This document shows positions 31,646 through 40,711 of a DNA stretch of 64,000 nucleotides, in pieces; the first letter of the stretch is position 1, and each line of letters starts with the position of its first letter. The notes beneath the pieces are model-generated. The model saw only the letters and a list, made by a program, of their open reading frames with translations, was not told where the DNA came from and ran no database searches. Made by a program: the position numbers and the translations under genes. This DNA comes from a bacterium (lineage in GTDB: Bacteria > Bdellovibrionota_C > UBA2361 > RFPC01): contig JAUIBK010000002.1 in assembly GCA_030428205.1 (NCBI GenBank), positions 1 through 64,000 of the forward strand, given 5' to 3'.

Positions 31646-34333
31646 CTATCTACCAAATCCCTCTCTCATATAAGAATTGATTGATTCAGCTGTATATTCT
31701 TTTTTCCAGTTATATTTCGATTGCTCTCGAATCTTCCCATAAACAGCTTCGACCGTTGGGGTGCGGCCAAGAGATTGGTGGTAGGTATCAAGACTGCGAT
31801 TCGGATCGGGATAAGCAACTTGCTCTTGTAAAGCACTTGATTCCCCTAAGTGACTTGTCCATTCTTCAAACGAAAGTTCAGAGAGACCGAGATTCTGCCC
31901 AATACGAAACCATTTCGTTTGATTGGCGTTGCTCCAGTAAGTATTTCCAGAGAACTCAAAATGACTGGTGTAATCATCATTGTGCTTGACGTGTATTACT
32001 TTATGAGAGTTATCCGCTCCGAAGCTCTGGATATCATTATTATAGAGGCGTACCGTAGTCGGAAATGAGTTATAATCAGCTGTTTCACAGCAGGTGATAA
32101 TTGGCCAGTCCCAGTCGTAGATGATGTTATTTGAGAGCGTCAGATCCTTTATCCCTTCGTGCGATCCCCCAAGCTGTATGCCATTTCCTCCTGTGTTGGG
32201 GTAGTGAGTACGTGCAACAATATTTCCATCGACGAGAAAATTTTTAATATGCGCGAACTCAAACCCTTTGGTGTCGAATCTATCTGGGCTAATAATGTCT
32301 GCTTCAAGAATGACATTATTTAAGAAAGTTCCTTCAACTCCTCCGGGAACAGGAGTTGAACTTGTTCTGCCAACGTGCCCACCGCCTGGATTTCGAAAGA
32401 AGAAATTATTGTTGAGGTTGCCTCCAGGGCGTGACTGGATAGCGCTCGCCGAGGCTCTTAAGAAAATATTGCCAACTGCTGAGATACCTCGACTTCCAGA
32501 AGCAATATAGACGTTGTGGTTAAATTGAGTAGGATCGGGGCTCGTATTATGGCTACAAACCTGAGTACTTCTTGAATAGTGGCCAGGACAATTATCCTCA
32601 TCTGGCTCATCATAAGGGCCCATCAGCCAGTGTTGTCCGTTGATATCGGTCCCAGCGACTGGCCCTTGGTAGGGTTGAAACATACTCAGGTCAATACTTC
32701 GTTCCTGAGTTCCCACATTGGCAGTGAGTTTGAAGACTCGGTGGTGCCAGCTAACATCGACGGGGTTTGAACCAATAATCGCTGTGTTTATCGCAGTTTG
32801 CAGTATAACTGCTGTCTCATCCATGGTTGTGACGCTAGAGAAGTCGACATTTGCGATGTCGTAAGGTGTGCCATCAACTTCAATTCGGAATCGTCCGTTG
32901 TTAATTGTGGCCCACTGGGTTGCATCGGTTGACCCAGCAAAAGCAAGGAGATCAAACTCGGAGCTCCAACCGTTATGATCGAAGACATTTTCCTCGAGGA
33001 GTGCCCCTTGAACATTTGAAAGATACATACCCTGGGCGTGTCCACCGCTTGCGCTATAATTATGATGGATAATGGAGCGACGAAGAGTAAAATCATGAAC
33101 TGCTCCGCTACTTATTTGAATTCCCGTGTATTCAAAGTGGCAGTCTTCAATATGAAAGAAATCTCCTGGGGTAAGTCTATCAACAGCTAACACGCCTGTG
33201 CCGTTGAAATCAGGTGAGTTTGGATCGAGAAGAGAGCCATAAAAGTGAAGTCCAACGAGAGCAACATTGTTGACGATTTCGGACGTATTTCGAATCCGAA
33301 ATGGAGCTCTCTCAAAACCTTGGATGATAGGTCGCTGAGAGCTCTTACCGTATGTGGCGATTACGAGAGGCTCTAAGGCGCTCCTTCCAGAAGACCGAGG
33401 AGGGGTTGGTTGGCTTGTTCTTTCAAAGATCTCTCCATCCCAAGTGTCTCCACGCTTGAGGAGAAGCCAATCTGGGTATCCTTCCCGCAACTCGGTATAA
33501 CCGGCGCTGAGAGTTTTCTTAGGCCCGTCTATACCATTCCACTCTGGGGCACGGCCGCTCCATGAGTCATCACCAGCCGAGGAGCTTACGTAGATAACTT
33601 GTGTGTCTTCACTCGGTTCAAAGACTGTCCACCCGTTATCAAGGTTTCCAGTAGTAATTCCACCTTCTGTGGTATCAGCTTCTCCGGTACAGCCGAGGTC
33701 GTATTCCCAATCAATGAGGCCGTCTCCGTCATTATCAATTCCATCAGAGCACTCACTTGGAATATTTGGATCTTGATTGCCTCCCTGTGAATCGTCTTTG
33801 TCATCTGACGGAGGAGCCGTTGGAGATGGTGTTGGCCGTGGATCGTCATCATCGGAATCGCCAGGAGGCTGAGAATCATTATCACAGTAACTCGGGCAAT
33901 TGGGGGTGGCACAGAGCTGACAACTTATCGGATCAAAAGTCGCGCACCAAGAAAAATATGTAGCTAAATTGCTTTTCTGCTCTCGAAAAAATCGTCTTTT
34001 TTGCCGTAGTTGCTGTTGTTTTGCTCTTCTGTTTCTTTTGCTTCGAGCAAGAGTACGTAGTCGTTTGCGAAGCTTTGTTATCTTACGTTTGAGTCGCGTC
34101 CGCTCCCCACGTTGTGAGACACTTTTCCATCTATTGTTTCTCAACAATCGACCGAAAGAAGATTGTTCGGTTTGTGGATTGTATATGCATGCATATCGAG
34201 CACCATCAAATTCATGCACATACCCAATTGCATATGAGTCAGTGAGATCGATCCGCTCGGCGCTTACTAATTGAGCGCTAGAGAGAAGAAGAATGAAAAT
34301 AAAATAAGAGAAATAAGAGCGATTTCTACCCAT
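31646..34333 (-). CDS. Secreted right-handed beta-helix protein
   Basis: An 895-residue exported protein. Signal peptide about residues 1-25. A small domain follows, then a very basic helical stretch (about 78-118, repeated KRK/KLRKRL/RRAKQQQ), a Cys-rich patch, and a Pro/Asp/Ser linker. Next is an Asp-rich calcium-type motif (SDGIDNDGDGLIDW, about 198-215). Then comes a long beta-helix region (about 245-850) with many Asn/Gly turns (FLNNVIL, NNIIYDW, LYNNDIQS). Such folds often belong to polysaccharide lyases or adhesins; no catalytic triad is recognised. GGAG precedes the ATG. No neighbours suggest a partner secretion system. Confidence 0.75.
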   Translation of the reverse strand: MGRNRSYFSYFIFILLLSSAQLVSAERIDLTDSYAIGYVHEFDGARYACIYNPQTEQSSFGRLLRNNRWKSVSQRGERTRLKRKITKLRKRLRTLARSKRNRRAKQQQLRQKRRFFREQKSNLATYFSWCATFDPISCQLCATPNCPSYCDNDSQPPGDSDDDDPRPTPSPTAPPSDDKDDSQGGNQDPNIPSECSDGIDNDGDGLIDWEYDLGCTGEADTTEGGITTGNLDNGWTVFEPSEDTQVIYVSSSAGDDSWSGRAPEWNGIDGPKKTLSAGYTELREGYPDWLLLKRGDTWDGEIFERTSQPTPPRSSGRSALEPLVIATYGKSSQRPIIQGFERAPFRIRNTSEIVNNVALVGLHFYGSLLDPNSPDFNGTGVLAVDRLTPGDFFHIEDCHFEYTGIQISSGAVHDFTLRRSIIHHNYSASGGHAQGMYLSNVQGALLEENVFDHNGWSSEFDLLAFAGSTDATQWATINNGRFRIEVDGTPYDIANVDFSSVTTMDETAVILQTAINTAIIGSNPVDVSWHHRVFKLTANVGTQERSIDLSMFQPYQGPVAGTDINGQHWLMGPYDEPDEDNCPGHYSRSTQVCSHNTSPDPTQFNHNVYIASGSRGISAVGNIFLRASASAIQSRPGGNLNNNFFFRNPGGGHVGRTSSTPVPGGVEGTFLNNVILEADIISPDRFDTKGFEFAHIKNFLVDGNIVARTHYPNTGGNGIQLGGSHEGIKDLTLSNNIIYDWDWPIITCCETADYNSFPTTVRLYNNDIQSFGADNSHKVIHVKHNDDYTSHFEFSGNTYWSNANQTKWFRIGQNLGLSELSFEEWTSHLGESSALQEQVAYPDPNRSLDTYHQSLGRTPTVEAVYGKIREQSKYNWKKEYTAESINSYMREGFGR

Positions 34334-34530
34334 ACTATGCTCCGCATTCCCAGCAACGTATACCCGCTGTAGTACAAAGCAATATGTGTGCCTTGAATGT
34401 TAATCTCCTATTTCTACGAGGTTAGAGACTGGTTTGGTTGTTTGTCCGGAATAACATTTCACCAACAGGCCGCAGATAGGTCAATTTTATGTAGGGGAAC
34501 CACTTCTTGAATTTACGAATATTTCGTAGG

Positions 34531-35988
34531 TTATGCTTTGTGAAGAGATTCGAACGAGAAAGGCTCACTCTTATTAAGGGTAGAAGAGAGAACGCATGTC
34601 AGAAGACCAACAGCGATACTCGTAACTGCTGCTGTAACGATAAGATAGGGATCTTCAGTAATGTTGGCGTAAATTGAGAGAGGTGTGCCAATTAAGAGAG
34701 ATAAACATACTGCCCAGAAAGCACCGTTTGCGGTAACTCTCTTAGACGAGATGGCGAACATCACAGGAAAGAGCCCCGCAGATGCCATCGCTCCATAAAT
34801 GAGGAAGAGCCAGAGAAGTTTAGGTTGTAAGAGCGCAAGACAAGTCCCAACAACAGCCATGAAGATCATAAACCACCTTGAAAACGTCAGTATTTGTTTA
34901 TCAGACGCAGTGGGATGAATGTATTGTTTGTAAATATCAATGGCACCGAGAGAGCTGCCAGCGCAATAGCCAGAATCCATTGTCGAACAGAGACCAGCGA
35001 AAGCCATGAGACAGAAAAGGTAGAGTGCGGGCTTTGGAAGAAGTTCACCGATAACTAAGGGACCTACCATCTGGGGATCTCCAACAACAAGGACTCCTTC
35101 TTGAACGAGAGTTGCCCCTATAAAACCAAGAAGAGATAAGGCGATCGGCACTATGCCAAAGAGGAGCCCACCAAAAACAAAAGTGCGAACAACAAACTCC
35201 TTTTTTACTGCCCATGCGCGTTGAAAAAACATCTGATCCGAGAATGGACCAGCGATGAGACCAAAGGTCATGGGGATTCCCATAGTAAAGGCAATCCAAG
35301 GATCAAAGAGGTTGCCATGCTTTCCGTCGACTCCAGCGAGGCCGGTGGAAACTGTTTGAATCCCTTGTGTTTCGAATAAGCACCAGGGAACAAGCACGAA
35401 GGCAATCAAGAGAATCATCACCATCTGAATAACATCAGTATACACAGATGCTTTCAGGCCACTCATCAGAGAATAGGTCAGTGCGATGAGAGACATTAGA
35501 ATGATGGCAATGTGTACATCTATTCCGCTGACGATATGTAGGAGTGTGCCTCCTGCAAGTGAGTTGATGATAACGGCACCAAATTGATAGCCAAAGAAGA
35601 CAGCAAGAAAGATGAGGTGAGTTTTTGTATCGTTTGGAAATCTTCGTTGAATGAATTCAGCAATAGTGTATCCCGAAGGAAGGAGTTTGCGGAGTCTTAT
35701 TGCAAAAGGGGCAAAGATGAAAAAGCACACGATATTTGGAGCAGTAAACCAAAAGATACCTGGTAGCCCTTTTGTAAACGCTTGAAGTGAACAGATAAAA
35801 ATAGCAGGTGCCCATATCCAGCTTACAGCGATACTAAACGCACCTCGCCAAAGGGGCAGTTCTCTATCAGCAACAAGGAAGCCGTCTTTATGGCTTTGAC
35901 CATGCGATCGTCTCCAGACAAGAAAGATCATCGTGAGCCCAAAGAGAGCAAGAAGTGTGATACCTTCGTTTTGTGTGAGTAGAGTCAT
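34531..35988 (-). CDS. Sodium:solute symporter (SSS family)
   Basis: A 485-residue membrane protein with about 13 hydrophobic helices. Family traits include FLVADRELPLWRGAFSIAVSWIWAPAIF near the N-terminus, the LLPSGYTIAEFIQRRF loop, GLKASVYTDVIQMVMIL, and DSGYCAGSSLGAIDIYKQY in the region of the sodium site. It imports a solute with Na+; the substrate is undetermined. ATG at 35988 with a poor ribosome site. It lies between the beta-helix and acetyltransferase genes, with a 47-bp gap to the latter. Confidence 0.9.
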   Translation of the reverse strand: MTLLTQNEGITLLALFGLTMIFLVWRRSHGQSHKDGFLVADRELPLWRGAFSIAVSWIWAPAIFICSLQAFTKGLPGIFWFTAPNIVCFFIFAPFAIRLRKLLPSGYTIAEFIQRRFPNDTKTHLIFLAVFFGYQFGAVIINSLAGGTLLHIVSGIDVHIAIILMSLIALTYSLMSGLKASVYTDVIQMVMILLIAFVLVPWCLFETQGIQTVSTGLAGVDGKHGNLFDPWIAFTMGIPMTFGLIAGPFSDQMFFQRAWAVKKEFVVRTFVFGGLLFGIVPIALSLLGFIGATLVQEGVLVVGDPQMVGPLVIGELLPKPALYLFCLMAFAGLCSTMDSGYCAGSSLGAIDIYKQYIHPTASDKQILTFSRWFMIFMAVVGTCLALLQPKLLWLFLIYGAMASAGLFPVMFAISSKRVTANGAFWAVCLSLLIGTPLSIYANITEDPYLIVTAAVTSIAVGLLTCVLSSTLNKSEPFSFESLHKA

Positions 35989-36035
35989 ACGTAGGACAGA
36001 TCAGAGGTCTATTGAGTGCAAGTGTAAGGTGAGCT

Positions 36036-36830
36036 TTATCCTGAAACAAGATAAATATCAGTTGCCCCGTACTCCTCAAAACCTACTTTACGGTAGAGCT
36101 CTTCTGCTTCAGGAGAAGAAAAGAGTGTAATCCATTCGTAGCCCAGTTCCTCAGATAAATTCTCTAAGTGTGACAGGAGGGCAGTGCCGTATCCCTTGCC
36201 TTGTTGAGATGGAATAAGCGAGATATTGGCGATGCTCGATGCGCGAGGGCCACAAAAAAGAGAACCGGTGCCAATAGCTTTTTTTCCTTCACGCACAAGG
36301 AAGTGTCGCCAAGGAGTCTCGGGTCCATAGCCAATATGTTGGTGCATCTGAAACCACGGCTTTTGAAGCTCATCGTCAAAGCCATAGGTTGTAAGCAAAA
36401 GCTTTGCCCACTCACGTAAATCTTTTGAGCCAGTGACCTCGGCAATTGAACCTTGAGAGAGAGGAGCCTCTTCTCTTTGTTGTTCCTTAAGGCAAAGTGC
36501 CATGGCGGTGGTTGAGTTCATCTTTTGAAACTGAAAGGTATCACTGTAGGAAGCGAGCGTTTGCTCGCTATCAAGCCGTGGAGTGATCCAAGCAAAAGGG
36601 ATCCCGTGTTCAGATTGTAGTGCATGTATATGAGCAAAGAGCTCGGCCGTGGGTGTTACCTCTGGATCGCTCTGTAAGAGAGAGTGAAACAGTGGGGAGT
36701 TTATTGGTGAGAAGAAGTAAGAAAAGCTCTCAAAAGTTTCGCAGTGCAATTTTTCCCAAGAACTCCAGGAAAGACACCCTTGAACGGCATTTTCATAGAT
36801 TACGCTGAGGATGTCGTCGCGTGAGGTCAC
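36036..36830 (-). CDS. GNAT-family N-acetyltransferase
   Basis: A 264-residue protein with an N-terminal helper domain of unknown family (about 1-120) and a C-terminal GNAT fold. Motif A is ISLIPSQQGKGYGTALLSHLE, which binds the acetyl-CoA pyrophosphate, followed by ITLFSSPEAEELYRKVGFEEYG. Acceptor unknown. GTG start supported by AAGGA 6 nt upstream. It is divergent from the carbamoyltransferase, with a palindromic repeat in the gap. Confidence 0.85.
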   Translation of the reverse strand: MTSRDDILSVIYENAVQGCLSWSSWEKLHCETFESFSYFFSPINSPLFHSLLQSDPEVTPTAELFAHIHALQSEHGIPFAWITPRLDSEQTLASYSDTFQFQKMNSTTAMALCLKEQQREEAPLSQGSIAEVTGSKDLREWAKLLLTTYGFDDELQKPWFQMHQHIGYGPETPWRHFLVREGKKAIGTGSLFCGPRASSIANISLIPSQQGKGYGTALLSHLENLSEELGYEWITLFSSPEAEELYRKVGFEEYGATDIYLVSG

Positions 36831-36870
36831 TTCAATTCCTTATTGAACACTGTACCTTTTGTTTTTTGTT

Positions 36871-36939
36871 TATAACGCGAAGTACGCGAGGTACGCGAAG
36901 GGATATTTTCTTCGCGTACCTCGCGTACTTCGCGTTATA
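36871..36939. repeat. Palindromic repeat, family B (30-bp perfect arms)
   Basis: Arms 36871-36900 and 36910-36939 are exact reverse complements around a 9-nt loop. Each arm is built of 9-bp units of the form ACGCGAAGT / ACGCGAGGT / ACGCGAAG. Other copies lie at 39540-39599 and 60743-60804. This copy lies between the starts of two divergent genes, so it cannot be a shared terminator. Confidence 0.9.
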
Positions 36940-37158
36940 TTTTTTTTCATAGCATGTCCTCCCACTCTTGGTTGTGAGTGGGGGCTAGATGACGCTATCC
37001 TCCCGAAATAACAGAGGATATCTAGAGATTTAGCTCAAGAAAATACCGCCCATTCCTCGACAATCGAGCTCAAAACATTGTATACCTAGGGTTCTCTTGC
37101 GCGCCCAAGTGAGCCATGATGCCCAAGAGAAAACTCCTTACTCTAAGGTAGGAAGATT

Positions 37159-38976
37159 ATGAATATTTTAGGAATCTCAGCATTCTATCACGATAGTGCC
37201 GCTTGCCTCGTGCAAGATGGGAACATTCTCGCAGCTGCTCAAGAAGAGCGCTTTACGAGAAAGAAGCACGATTTTAATTTCCCCAAAAATGCTTCTGACT
37301 ATTGTCTTCGCCAAGCTGGCCTTTCGATAAGTGATATTGATTACGTTGTCTTCTATGACAAGCCGGTACTTAAATTTGAGCGGCTCCTAGAGACCTACTT
37401 AACCACGGCGCCAAAAGGTTTTACCTCATACGCAAAAGCGTTGCCATTATGGCTCAAGCACAAGCTTTGGATCCCAGATACGATTAAAACAGAGCTGGGG
37501 TATGAAGGTGAGATTCTCTTTACCGAACACCACCAGAGTCATGCCGGAAGTGCGTTTTATCCTTCTCCTTATCAAGAAGCAGCGATTCTTACGATCGATG
37601 GTGTTGGGGAATGGACAACAAACAGCTTAGGTATTGGAAAGGGCAACACCTTTACGATTGAAAAGGATATTAAGTTCCCTCACTCGCTTGGACTTCTCTA
37701 TTCAGCCTTTACCTATTTTACAGGGTTTAAAGTTAACTCTGGTGAGTACAAAGTGATGGGGCTTGCTCCGTATGGTGAGCCGAAATACGTTCAGCAGATC
37801 TATGACAACCTCATCGATCTCAAAGAAGATGGATCGTTTCACCTCAATCTCAAATACTTCAACTACATGTCTGGTCTCACCATGACGAACGACGATTTTG
37901 CGAGCCTCTTTGATGGGCCACGTCGTAAGCCAGAGACTCCTATCTCTCAACGTGAAATGGACCTGGCACGCTCTATTCAAGAAGTTGTTGAAGAGGTGAT
38001 GCTGCGTCAAGCACGTTACCTCCACAAAGAAACAGGGCTTGATAGCCTCTGCCTTGCTGGTGGTGTTGCGCTCAACTGTGTTGGCAACGGTCGTGTGCTC
38101 CGTGAAGGCCCGTTTAAGAATCTCTGGATTCAGCCTGCTGCTGGTGATGCTGGTGGGGCACTTGGAGCAGCGCTGTGTGTTTGGTACGGCTACCTTGATA
38201 ATCCACGCGAAGCGACAGATAAACAAGATTTTCAACAAGGCAGCTATCTTGGGCCGTCTTTTAGTAACGATGAAATCAAAGCCGAACTCGACTCTCTCGG
38301 TGCAAAATACAAAGTGCTCTCCGATGATCAGCTCTATCCTGAAGTAGCTTCCTTACTCGGTAACGAGAAAGTGATTGGTTGGTTCCAGGGGCGCATGGAG
38401 TTTGGCCCACGTGCACTTGGTGGTCGTAGTATTATCGGTGACCCACGCTCTTCTGAGATGCAGACCAAGATGAATCTCAAGATTAAGTATCGAGAGTCGT
38501 TTCGTCCGTTTGCACCAGCCGTGTTGCGAGAAGATGTTTCAGAGTATTTTGAGCTCGATGCTGATTCGCCGTACATGCTGCTCGTTGCCCCTGTAAAAGA
38601 GGGCCGGCGTCTTCCGATGACTGATGAGCAAAAAGAGCTCTTTGGAATTGCAAAGCTTAAAATTCCACGCTCTGATCTGCCTGCAATCACGCACGTTGAC
38701 TACTCAGCGCGTGTGCAGACAGTTACCGAAGAGACCAACCCACGGTTTACGGAGCTCCTGCGAGCGTTCAAAGCTCAGACTGGGTGCTCTGTGTTGGTCA
38801 ATACAAGTTTCAACGTTCGAGGCGAACCGATTGTCTGTACTCCAAAGGATGCCTACACGTGCTTCATGCGTACAGAGATGGATTATCTTGTTGTTGAGAA
38901 TTATCTGTTGTGTAAAGAGGAGCAGCCAAAGTGGCAGGAGAAGGACAACTGGCGCGAGACGTTCGAGCTGGATTAG
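37159..38976 (+). CDS. Carbamoyltransferase (NodU/CmcH/TobZ family)
   Basis: A 605-residue two-domain enzyme. The N-terminal Kae1-like domain (about 1-360) has MNILGISAFYHDSAACLV, EHHQSHAGSAFYPSPY and the nucleotide motif LAGGVALNCVGNGR. The C-terminal domain (about 390-590) has RMEFGPRALGGRSIIGDPR and CSVLVNTSFNVRGEPIVC. It forms carbamoyl-adenylate from carbamoyl phosphate and ATP and transfers carbamoyl to a hydroxyl of a sugar or metabolite. ATG with AGGAAG 3 nt upstream. SxtJ follows at once; in glycan clusters this pair usually decorates surface polysaccharide. Confidence 0.93.
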   Translation: MNILGISAFYHDSAACLVQDGNILAAAQEERFTRKKHDFNFPKNASDYCLRQAGLSISDIDYVVFYDKPVLKFERLLETYLTTAPKGFTSYAKALPLWLKHKLWIPDTIKTELGYEGEILFTEHHQSHAGSAFYPSPYQEAAILTIDGVGEWTTNSLGIGKGNTFTIEKDIKFPHSLGLLYSAFTYFTGFKVNSGEYKVMGLAPYGEPKYVQQIYDNLIDLKEDGSFHLNLKYFNYMSGLTMTNDDFASLFDGPRRKPETPISQREMDLARSIQEVVEEVMLRQARYLHKETGLDSLCLAGGVALNCVGNGRVLREGPFKNLWIQPAAGDAGGALGAALCVWYGYLDNPREATDKQDFQQGSYLGPSFSNDEIKAELDSLGAKYKVLSDDQLYPEVASLLGNEKVIGWFQGRMEFGPRALGGRSIIGDPRSSEMQTKMNLKIKYRESFRPFAPAVLREDVSEYFELDADSPYMLLVAPVKEGRRLPMTDEQKELFGIAKLKIPRSDLPAITHVDYSARVQTVTEETNPRFTELLRAFKAQTGCSVLVNTSFNVRGEPIVCTPKDAYTCFMRTEMDYLVVENYLLCKEEQPKWQEKDNWRETFELD

Positions 38977-38996
38977 AAAACGAGGAGAAGGTGACA

Positions 38997-39464
38997 GTGG
39001 CGGTATCGCTTGTTAAGCCTACGATGGCAACACAGAAGCAAGATGTGCTCGATGAGCTCTATTTTGGTCGCCCCAAGCGCGTGCATGTCAAAGAATTTGC
39101 CTGTTTAATCAGTGCTATTCTCTTAGCAATTGGTGCTTATCAAATTTACCACCATAGCTGGAATACGTTAGCTGCTTCGTGTGTTGGAATAAGTGTCGCC
39201 CTTTTAGTATCAGGCTATTTAGCCCCACGAGCACTTCTTCCGGTATGGAGTGGTTGGATGGCGTTTGCTACTAAGCTTGGCCATGTCATGACCTTTCTTA
39301 TTGTGAGTATCCTCTGGTTTCTTGTGGCTATTCCCATTGGTCTTCTTCTTAAAGTTATTGGAAAGAAAGTAATGGATCTCTCCTATGATCCGTCTGTCGA
39401 ATCCTACTGGGAAGAGCGGGCTGAGAAGTATCACGACTTTAAGTTGCTTGAGCGACAGTTCTAG
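38997..39464 (+). CDS. SxtJ-family membrane protein
   Basis: A 155-residue protein with three or four hydrophobic helices (about 30-50, 55-75, 95-125), then the conserved tail DPSVESYWEERAEKYHDF. SxtJ proteins regularly follow NodU-type carbamoyltransferases; their role is unknown. The GTG at 38997 is preferred because GAGGAG lies 9 nt upstream; the frame is open further into the preceding gene. The TAG stop is formed by the CTAG edge of the repeat at 39461. Confidence 0.8.
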   Translation: MAVSLVKPTMATQKQDVLDELYFGRPKRVHVKEFACLISAILLAIGAYQIYHHSWNTLAASCVGISVALLVSGYLAPRALLPVWSGWMAFATKLGHVMTFLIVSILWFLVAIPIGLLLKVIGKKVMDLSYDPSVESYWEERAEKYHDFKLLERQF

Positions 39465-39499
39465 TGTTCCGACAAAAAACTTTTTTGAAGTGACACTAG
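39461..39499. repeat. CTAG-bounded palindromic element, copy 3 (39-bp short form)
   Basis: CTAGTGTTCCGACAAAAAAC ... TTTTTTGAAGTGACACTAG. The two ends match the outer ends of the 226-bp copy at 15193, with the whole interior missing, so it looks like an internal deletion product. Its first bases give the stop of the SxtJ gene. Confidence 0.75.
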
Positions 39500-39539
39500 C
39501 CCGCTAAGACAAAGTTAGAGTTAGTTTTTAAGATTTGTT

Positions 39540-39599
39540 TTTAACGCGAAGTACGCGAGGTACGCGAAGAAAGTAGAGCCTCGCGTACTTCGCGTTAAA
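39540..39599. repeat. Palindromic repeat, family B
   Basis: TTTAACGCGAAGTACGCGAGG (39540-39560) and its exact reverse complement (39579-39599) flank TACGCGAAGAAAGTAGAG. It lies between the convergent SxtJ and aat genes and could end transcription from both. Confidence 0.9.
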
Positions 39600-39647
39600 A
39601 ATATTCTTTCATATGTTTCAAAACATCTAAAGTACACCTGCAAACCA

Positions 39648-40343
39648 TCAAGGTGAAGAAGGGATCCATACACCGATATCTTCACTTTTCTTGAAAAGAT
39701 CTACCTTCCGAGAGAGCTGCTCTTTGAGAAGCTCCATAAATGCATCACGCGCTACTTCGCGCGCACCAAAAGACTTCAAATTGTCTGTCATGACCTGGCA
39801 GTCAAGCCAAGGGATAGAGAGTTGTTTCATCCGTTCAACTAGAAAAGCAAGACACACCTTTGAAGCGTTTGGTTTGCGGTAAAACATGGATTCACCCGCG
39901 AGCATACCGTGTATGTGTACACCATAGAGACCTCCTACGAGATCGTCGTTGAGATACGCTTCGATGGAGTAGGCATGTCCTGCTTCAAATAGAGCAGTGT
40001 ATCCTTGAACGATCTCGTCCGTGATCCAGGTGCCGTCCTGTGCTCCTCTATTGACCACCTCTTGGCATTTTGTGATGACTCCTGCAAAGTTGGTGTTGAT
40101 TCGAATGTGGTATGGCTGCGTTTTAAGAAACTTCTTAAAAGACTTTGAAAAATGTACATCTTCGAGGAAAAGCAGAGCGCGCTCTGGCGGAGCAAACCAC
40201 GTCAACATATCGCTGTATGTTGACCAGGGAAATATTCCCTGCCGGTAGGCAAGGAGTAGCGAGGGCACTTCTACGTCCCCACCTACAGCAAGCAGGCCAT
40301 AATCATCAGCGGTATCTACAGGGGGAAATGCTTCAATAGCCAA
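39648..40343 (-). CDS. aat: Leucyl/phenylalanyl-tRNA-protein transferase
   Basis: A 231-residue Aat enzyme: GLLAVGGDVEVPSLLLAYRQGIFPW, WFAPPERALL, GTWITDEIVQGY, GLYGVHIHGMLAGESMFYRKPNASKVCLAFLV-type core and WLDCQVMTDNLKSFGA. It attaches Leu or Phe to N-terminal Arg or Lys and so creates N-degrons. A TTG start is likely, with no strong ribosome site. It is divergent from clpS-clpA, which bind and destroy the same N-degron proteins, so the whole bacterial N-degron route sits in one 3.3-kb block. Confidence 0.93.
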   Translation of the reverse strand: MAIEAFPPVDTADDYGLLAVGGDVEVPSLLLAYRQGIFPWSTYSDMLTWFAPPERALLFLEDVHFSKSFKKFLKTQPYHIRINTNFAGVITKCQEVVNRGAQDGTWITDEIVQGYTALFEAGHAYSIEAYLNDDLVGGLYGVHIHGMLAGESMFYRKPNASKVCLAFLVERMKQLSIPWLDCQVMTDNLKSFGAREVARDAFMELLKEQLSRKVDLFKKSEDIGVWIPSSP

Positions 40344-40395
40344 AAGTTCGTCTTTGTCCTCTACTCAATATCGCAATCTATAGTATGATACCATT

Positions 40396-40710
40396 ATGGC
40401 TGAAGAAGACCACGAATCAGGTACCCAGACAATCGAAAGAAGTGAGACAGACTTAGAGGAGCCCAAGCTCTTCAAGGTCATCCTCCTCAACGATGATTAT
40501 ACCACAATGGATTTTGTGGTTGCGGTGCTAGAAGGGATTTTTGGAAAAACTCCAGCCGAAGCAACCCAAATCATGCTGCAAGTGCATCATAAAGGTGCAG
40601 GTGTGTGTGGTATGTACCCCAAGCAGATTGCAGAGGCCAAGATTGTGCTTGTTGAGCAAAAAGCGCAAGCTGAAGGACACCCATTGCGGTGTTCAATGGA
40701 AGAAGCCTGA
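40396..40710 (+). CDS. clpS: ClpS N-degron adaptor
   Basis: A 104-residue adaptor: LFKVILLNDDYTTMDFVV (the NDD/T motif and hydrophobic pocket), then VLEGIFGKTPAEATQIMLQVHHKGAGVCG with the MxVHxxG-type core. It delivers proteins with N-terminal Leu/Phe/Tyr/Trp to ClpAP. A TATAGT-like box lies about 20 nt before the ATG and there is little leader, so initiation may be leaderless or weak. The stop is 1 bp from the clpA start. Confidence 0.95.
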   Translation: MAEEDHESGTQTIERSETDLEEPKLFKVILLNDDYTTMDFVVAVLEGIFGKTPAEATQIMLQVHHKGAGVCGMYPKQIAEAKIVLVEQKAQAEGHPLRCSMEEA

Positions 40711-40711
40711 T

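Noticed and set aside
40541..40711. Longer clpA frame starting inside clpS
   Set aside because: The added 57 residues are Lys/Cys-rich and overlap clpS; the conserved ClpA N-terminus begins at 40712.
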